Below the pieces are notes generated by a model that saw only the letters and a list, made by a program, of their open reading frames with translations, made no database searches and had not been told where the DNA came from. A stretch of DNA of 64,000 bases from Actinostola sp. cb2023 (taxonomy: Eukaryota; Cnidaria; Anthozoa; Actiniaria; Actinostolidae): NCBI GenBank assembly GCA_033675265.1, contig JAUJYZ010000886.1, positions 62,001 through 126,000 of the forward strand, written 5' to 3'. Of the stretch, positions 58,446 through 64,000 are shown one piece after another. Positions within the stretch are counted from its first letter, which is position 1; the number at the start of each line of letters is the position of its first letter. A program made the position numbers and the translations under genes.

Positions 58446-59337
58446 CCATCGAGCGTGTGCTGGGTTTGTTTTCTTCAGAATTTTGGTCTTTTAAAACTTT
58501 ATTTCACCTTATTGAAATAATAACAGTGGAGGACATCTGTAAATGGCAAGGTCTTTGTGTAGCTGTGCACACAAATTGTCCTGAAAAACAATACATAGAA
58601 CGACAATAGAACAATAGCCAGGACTCAGGTTGTGCAGCTACACAAGACCTGACCCTGTAAATCAGATACAAAATCATCCTCATTTGCACAAATTTTAACT
58701 TGGATTTCCTCAGCCAAACTGCTTCCTATCATCAAATTTATAGTAAACATCTAGTTATACATTGTTGGATTCGATAAGTAATTGTATGGGATTTTACAAA
58801 CTCTTGCCTGCGACTCAAGTTAGTAAATCCCAAAAAGATTGGTCCCTCATGTTGTATATATTACTTATTATACTGAGGTGTAAAAATAATATTATACTTC
58901 TTGAATCAAGCATTGGTATTCACAAAAATACATGTCAGAGACTATTATAACAATATTTTTCTACCATTGAAATACATGTACACTACAATGGAGTACAAAA
59001 TCAAATACATCGACAACATTGGCAAAAATGCAGTTTATTGACATTATTAAGTATGAACCATTTTATTGTAACAATGAATCAAGAAAATCAATAAAGACAT
59101 TTACCAACATAACGGATACAACTTACCTGTACATGTACAATACCCAGTTGTGTAAATAAAAATGTTTGTGCATTTGATATACCATTCACTTTTATGATAA
59201 TCAGTGGCTCCTAAAAGAGCCTTTTTTTTTGCAAGCAGCACAGAGACGACACAGCCATCTTCCCCTTGGTCATCTGAAAAAAAAACTACAAACAACCTGA
59301 AAAAAAAGTAGTCCATATGGTATCCCTAAAAAGGTAC

Positions 59338-60504
59338 GTCTTTGGAAGAAGCACCCTTGTAGGGGCCATTCTGTCAGGGTTCCTTGCATACTGGTAATGC
59401 TGGAGAGAGAACACCTCTCTGTTGACATTTTCATTCTGAAAAAAAAATGAAGTTAAAAGTTAGTATGACTTAGTACTATACCATCTATAAATACTGCAAC
59501 TACTAAAGATTCATAATATGGTAAGAAAAGGCTTGTTTCATCGACCTGGAATTTATTTTGGAAATAAACCGAGCTTTCGAGCTACAAGCTCATCTTTAGG
59601 GTTACAATGTGTGTGTATAGGCGTCATTACAACGTTGAAAAAACTAATGGGATGTGAGAGCAAGCACAAAGCGTGTGAGGAAGAAGCAAGCAAAAGAAAC
59701 ACTTTGTTACGGTGTGCGAGCATAATATAAGAACAGGAAGGAAAAAGATAAGTAAAAGAGGAAATGAAATAAATAAATAAGTGAATGAATAAATAAATAA
59801 ATAAAAGAGATCAAGAGAGAAAGAGAGAAGTAAAGGCAAAACTAATGATGATCTAGCAAGCTACAAAATATTATTATAATATTATTTCCAAAATAAATAC
59901 CAGGTCGATCGATGAACAAGCATTTACTTATTATGAATTACAACATGACCTACAAACAAGGATTGGATTTACTAAGAACCATTTTTGTGGAATTTTGTGT
60001 TTTGCAGTTAGAGGTGTAGTTGTCAGTATATTAATCAAACTATGCATGTTGTAATCATGCAATGGCTAAATGAACAGCAAATCAATATATAGATTACATA
60101 TAGTACAGCTTATTTGATGGTTTGACAGATAATATGTGTGGATATTTTATGAGTTGCATAGTATTACGTCTGAGCCTGTAGGGTGAGGAAAAATACGAGC
60201 AATGAGTAATATGTCTGTGAGTGTTATCTGTCAAACCATGAAATTAATAAGGGGTTTATTATTCCACAATTAATGTTGTTTCTTTGTTTCCTGAAGTTTT
60301 GACCCATTTTTGCGTGGTCTCTTGCCCTTATATAGTAAAATGATGCACGAGTGGAATAATAAAGCCATGTATAACATATCATACCCAGTCAAGAACTGCT
60401 AGTTGAATACGAGTGCCATTACTCTCATCTCCAAAGCTGATCCTTTTTGGTGCATACATCAGTATGGCAGAATTGAAAGATTCTATCCAGAAGCTGTCAC
60501 GACA
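59338..60504 (-). CDS. Two spliced exons of a DDE-transposase-like gene
   Basis: Exon 60504-60385 (acceptor TTATTTCAG, donor GTATGA) encodes CRDSFWIESFNSAILMYAPK followed by RISFGDESNGTRIQLAVLDW, 40 full codons. Exon 59435-59338 (acceptor TTTTTTTTCAG, donor GTACC) continues in phase with NENVNREVFSLQHYQYARNP and MAPTRVLLPK. The order E-x-F-N ... YAPKR ... R..LAxLxxNEN..R resembles the C-terminal DDE region (LEAFHS ... FAPK ... HFNEN) of Kolobok/THAP-associated transposases. The sequence before the first acceptor (60620-60505, CSIVVMLVGGIMWPLMND) may also be coding. If the next acceptor at 59275 is used, a stop follows at once. It could be a domesticated gene or a spliced transposon copy. Other exons are not resolved. 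Confidence 0.5.
59527..59934. mobile_element. MITE of about 400 bp in the intron
   Basis: CTTGTTTCATCGACCTGGAA followed by TTTATTTTGGAAATAA is inverted at the right as TTATTTCCAAAATAAATACC followed by AGGTCGATCGATGAACAAG. The arms are about 45 bp. The interior is A-rich (AAATAAATAAATAA). Confidence 0.75.
60113..60243. mobile_element. Small MITE, about 130 bp
   Basis: TGATGGTTTGACAGATAATA is inverted as GTGTTATCTGTCAAACCATG. Inner arms are weak. It lies between the two transposase-like exons. Confidence 0.65.
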
Positions 60505-60699
60505 CTGAAATAAATCATTCATCAATGGCCACATAATTCCCCCAACTAACATGACCACAATACTACAAGCTTGGGGTAAGAAGTTTATTGTGTATAAAAA
60601 TACGTCACTGGGGACGGACAAGTAATCACGTACACAAAATAAACCTCTCTGCCACATCCACCAATGATGAAAATGGGGGGTGGGAGGGTGAAATAATCG

Positions 60700-61145
60700 A
60701 ATCACAATAATAATAATAATAGCACCACAAATCGATGTGAACAGTACGAAGGTCAAACGTAATGTGACCATCTGCCCAGCTTAATTCTGTAACATTATCC
60801 CAACATATGTCAGCAAGGTCAATTAATGTCTTGAGGATGACCAGCATCCCCAAAGACAAACAATTCCCTATTATTATTATCATTGTTATTATTATTATTA
60901 TTATCATTGTTGTTATAAGTATTATTATTATTATTCATTATTATTATTATTATTATTATTATCAGTTGTTATTATTATTATTATTATCATTGTTATTATT
61001 TTTATTATTATTATTCATTATTATTATTATTATTATTATTATCAGTTGTTATTATCAGTTGTTATTATTATTATTAGTAGTAGTAGTAGTAGTATTATTA
61101 TTATCATTGTCATTGTTATTATTATTATTATTATTATTATCATTG

Positions 61146-61182
<37 letters not shown>

Positions 61183-61196
61183 TTATTATTATTATC

Positions 61197-61245
<49 letters not shown>

Positions 61246-61272
61246 TATTATTATTATTATTATTATTATTTT
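60700..61272. repeat. (ATT)n/(ATC)n microsatellite field
   Basis: About 400 bp (60868-61271) of ATT units with interspersed ATC, GTT and AGT, and a short AAT run at 60705-60720. Poly-Leu, poly-Ile and poly-Asn ORFs here are artefacts. Confidence 0.95.
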
Positions 61273-62741
61273 ACAATTTGCCAAAATGCAGGTGAAGATA
61301 TAATAGGACATGAAGTCCCCTACAATACAAGGCTCTCCACCCAACCCAAATCCCGCATGGCCAACTATTCCGGTCATCCTGAGCCGGAAGTCACGCAACG
61401 ACTTTCATTTGGAAAATATACCTCGAGTATCAGTCAAATTCGCTCTAAAACACGTTCCATAAGGCTCCTTTAGTGAACTAAACACCATTCGAATTGAAAA
61501 CAACTACCAAAACTGTATGTGTTAGGTATATTTAGAGCTCAATATTATCGAAGAAACATTTTAGAAGCGAAATACTAACTCGGTTCGACGATTTTGATCA
61601 ATAGCACAGGGAGCCCAAGCGCCCTCAGGCCCGGACTTGGAGAAATCTAACTTACTTGCGACGGTATCCCTGTGCTTTAACAGCTATCCCATGGATCTTG
61701 ATATCTAAGGTTTATTTTGATGCCAAACATGATGATTTTCGGTAAAGTTTCGACTTCAAACTTCACTATTCTTCGTCCACCGGAAGCGGACATTTGGTGT
61801 TCTCATTTTGTGATAATGGAGCATTTTCAAAGCGCTCAAATAAACATGGAATTATTTCCAATCTGGACATGCTTTCGTGAATGGCCTTACAAGTAAGTCT
61901 AATTTTATATATCCACCACGGCAAATTGAAAAAAGTCCTCAGAATTTCGACAATTAGACTTGGAACTTCGCACTTTTGCATGTTTCTATCCAAATTTACA
62001 GAGGCAGTATGTACGATATACAGGCTATCGAATATTTCTTCAAGTAAACATAGGAAATTGTATTTTTGTAATTTTTATTAGCCAGAACAAAGCATAAGGA
62101 GTAGTAGAAAAACTATTCTACCACGGCAAATTAATTTTCTTCAGAACGTAAACTTTAATTTGCCTTGATTTGATCGCTTCCCAGTCAAGCCTTTGTATTT
62201 GTATTCGCCATTTTGATTATTCGATTGGGGGGAGACCGCTGCAATCGCGTTGATTAATCCCTGACTTTCAATTTTGCACTTGATTTCTATAGACGTCATT
62301 TCTGGTCTCGTGAGGTATGGTCATCAGCTGAATTGCACCTTTTCATTAGAATACTCTGCTTGATAGAACATGGAGGGTAGTCTTTGCCGGCCCTCAGTTG
62401 AAGGTAAATATTGAGATTCAAGGACTTTTAACAGCTGCATGATTGATATGAAGCAATAAAGCAATATAATAATTACCGCCTCTCAAGTTTATAGTCTGAT
62501 ATGCTGAAACAAGCCAAAAGAAGGACATAAACACTATATTACTGATATGTGTTGTCGATTTGTGATCATAGAGGCTACGAAGATCGCATGTACCATCATT
62601 TGCTTAAAGTTATTAAAACGCTGACTGCAGATTGAGTATTATAGCTCCTTAACTTTGGTTTTGTTGAGCACTCTTCTTCAGATTGTACCATTGCTGTTTG
62701 CATTAATGCTGGCCCACTACTCTGTAGTTTGAGCACTTTGG
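61273..62741. other. No gene recognised
   Basis: The sequence includes GCACAGGGAGCCCAAGCGCC (61607) and TACTTGCGACGGTATCCCTGTGC (61652), an inverted pair around 70 bp apart that may be a MITE, and a shared CCACGGCAAATT at 61915 and 62122. Small ORFs (61881-62081) show no family resemblance. Confidence 0.45.
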
Positions 62742-63192
62742 CATAGGCCTTTTCACGGATAGACCGGAAGTAGCCGAACGCAAGGCACTGTGGACTATAT
62801 TCGGCACAAACACAGCAATCTGAGCGCCATTTTGGATCGAAGAACTCCGGAATAACATAGACAAACTCACTTCATCATGCCTAGGTGTACCGTGATGGGC
62901 TGCAATAATGACACGAGATACCGAGAAAGGTTCGTTTTATTGTTTTTTTCTTCGTTTCTTTGTGTATAACGGCAATTTGAATAGCATAAAATGAAAATTA
63001 TACGTGGCAGACCGTATAATGTAGTTACTAGAGATTACTATATTTTACTAATGTTAGATGGGTCATTATGCCACATGTCAGGAGTATTTCGTGTCATTAT
63101 TGCAGCCCATATGGCGCCTTGATTGTCGTGTTTGTGCCGAATCTAGACCAGAATGCACTTCGTTCAGCTACTTCCGGTCTATCCGTGAAAAG
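62742..63192. mobile_element. Fold-back element with a THAP-domain start
   Basis: The left arm begins CATAGGCCTTTTCACGGATA followed by GACCGGAAGTAGC; the right arm ends GCTACTTCCGGTCTATCCGT followed by GAAAAGG. The arms match for about 120 bp (TTCGGCACAAACAC). In the left arm at 62878, ATGCCTAGGTGTACCGTGAT encodes MPRCTVMGCNNDTRYRERF, the start of a THAP zinc finger (Cx4C). The right arm holds the same GGGCTGCAATAATGACACG segment inverted, so the element doubled its own 5' end. THAP fingers occur at the start of P-type and some Kolobok-type transposases. Confidence 0.65.
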
Positions 63193-64000
63193 GTCTATGG
63201 TACAGTGAACCTTTTAAACTGCCTTGTTGCAAGCTTGCTTGCTTCATAGCTAAGGTTCAGTCTGAAACCTCTGTTCTGCACTGATGACCTCACAAAGAGC
63301 GAAACAGTACTGTCTGCAGATTGAGTATATATATATAATTATATATATACCTTAGCTATTTTTAACATTTTTAGCTTTCTTATCAATAGTTCATTATATC
63401 CATTCATTCATTCCACGTTTTCATTTTTAATTTATTCTTAATCTATTGTCCTTTTATTCTATCATTACTATAAATACTTAATTATAGATTTTCATTTAGT
63501 AGTCTCCAAGTGTTGTAATTAAATACATTATATTACTGAAGAAGGCCAAACAGGCCGAAGCGTTTATTAAAGTTCTTGGACCAGCAAGTAGTTCGCTTGA
63601 TGTCTACACCATTTATCCTCAACTAGTTATCCTTTATGACATCTGCGTCTGGCATTGCCAGAAATCAGAGCCATTTTGCGTCTACGATTATTTGTGTCAG
63701 CGGAGTTACCCAGAATCAAAAGATTATGCTCAAATTCATGTAAACTATGTGAAATCTGAATCACAAACTAATAGTGTGAAGCGATCTTGATCATACAGCC
63801 TCTACATTTTAAAATGATTGCAAATTTAGCAAAAAGATACAAAAATGGTATTTACCACAGGAAACCCAAAGTTGAACCCCCTCCTCTCCTATATCTCTCT
63901 CCTATTTCTCGCTTTTTGAGCTAACTCAGCTAACTATCTCCGGGTTTCCTGTGTAATCTAACAGGACAGGCTACTTATGTAAACATGACGATCCAAATAA
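63193..64000. other. AT-rich end of window with a small inverted repeat
   Basis: No gene. CCACAGGAAACCCAAAG at 63855 and CCGGGTTTCCTGTG at 63940 form a 100-bp inverted-repeat unit that uses the window-wide TTTCCTGTGG motif. GAAGAAGGCCAAACAGGCCGAAGCG (63538) is an internal palindrome of MITE type. Confidence 0.5.

Noticed and set aside
60807..61303. Leu/Ile-rich ORFs as membrane proteins
   Set aside because: ATT microsatellite artefact.

Overview
The window is nuclear DNA of a multicellular animal, most likely an aquatic invertebrate; I cannot name the species. The reasons are GT-AG introns in consistent phase, a gene of the Dispatched/Patched (RND) membrane family, TATA-type promoters, very large minisatellites and microsatellites, and a mixed load of animal transposon classes (Ty3/gypsy, BEL/Pao, Crypton-like tyrosine recombinases, Harbinger, Helentron-like, TTAA and THAP/Kolobok-type remnants, and a Polinton-like element). 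No rRNA, tRNA, CRISPR array or bacterial operon was recognised.

Layout. 0.2-1.9 kb: 34-bp minisatellite. 1.9-8.2 kb: decayed Ty3/gypsy retrotransposon with about 118-bp LTRs, whose gag was split by a 2-kb inverted-repeat element (copy A). 8.3-11.4 kb: small inverted-repeat elements, one flanked by TTAA. 11.7-13.75 kb: Crypton-type recombinase gene broken by a Mutator-like MITE. 14.8-46.06 kb: five 3'-terminal exons of a DISP3-like gene (+ strand). Its 26.3-kb intron holds Helentron-like elements in tandem, a Harbinger MITE carrying another Helentron-like element, a BEL/Pao element that lost RT and RNase H, ACCT/ATCC microsatellites, a 5.6-kb element with a tyrosine recombinase, and three minisatellites.

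47-49.4 kb: a Helentron-like element carrying copy B of the 2-kb element. 50.3-54.9 kb: a 4.6-kb Polinton-like mini-element with 0.9-kb inverted repeats and three genes (packaging-type ATPase, small helical protein, acidic zinc-binding protein), lying in the integrase of an older retroelement. 55.0-57.3 kb: a five-exon gene with a TATA box whose last exon recalls the P2X7 C-terminal domain. 59.3-60.6 kb: two spliced exons of a DDE-transposase-like gene on the - strand. 62.7-63.2 kb: a fold-back element carrying a THAP zinc-finger start. MITEs fill the gaps.

The host genes visible are the DISP3-like gene, the P2X7-like gene and perhaps the transposase-derived exons. The two best candidates for an undescribed system are (i) the 29.1-34.7 kb unit, a zinc-finger/SANT tyrosine recombinase inside short inverted repeats with many alternating copies of one 17-bp motif beside the gene, and (ii) the 50.3-54.9 kb mini-element, which keeps virus-type packaging genes but has no polymerase or integrase.
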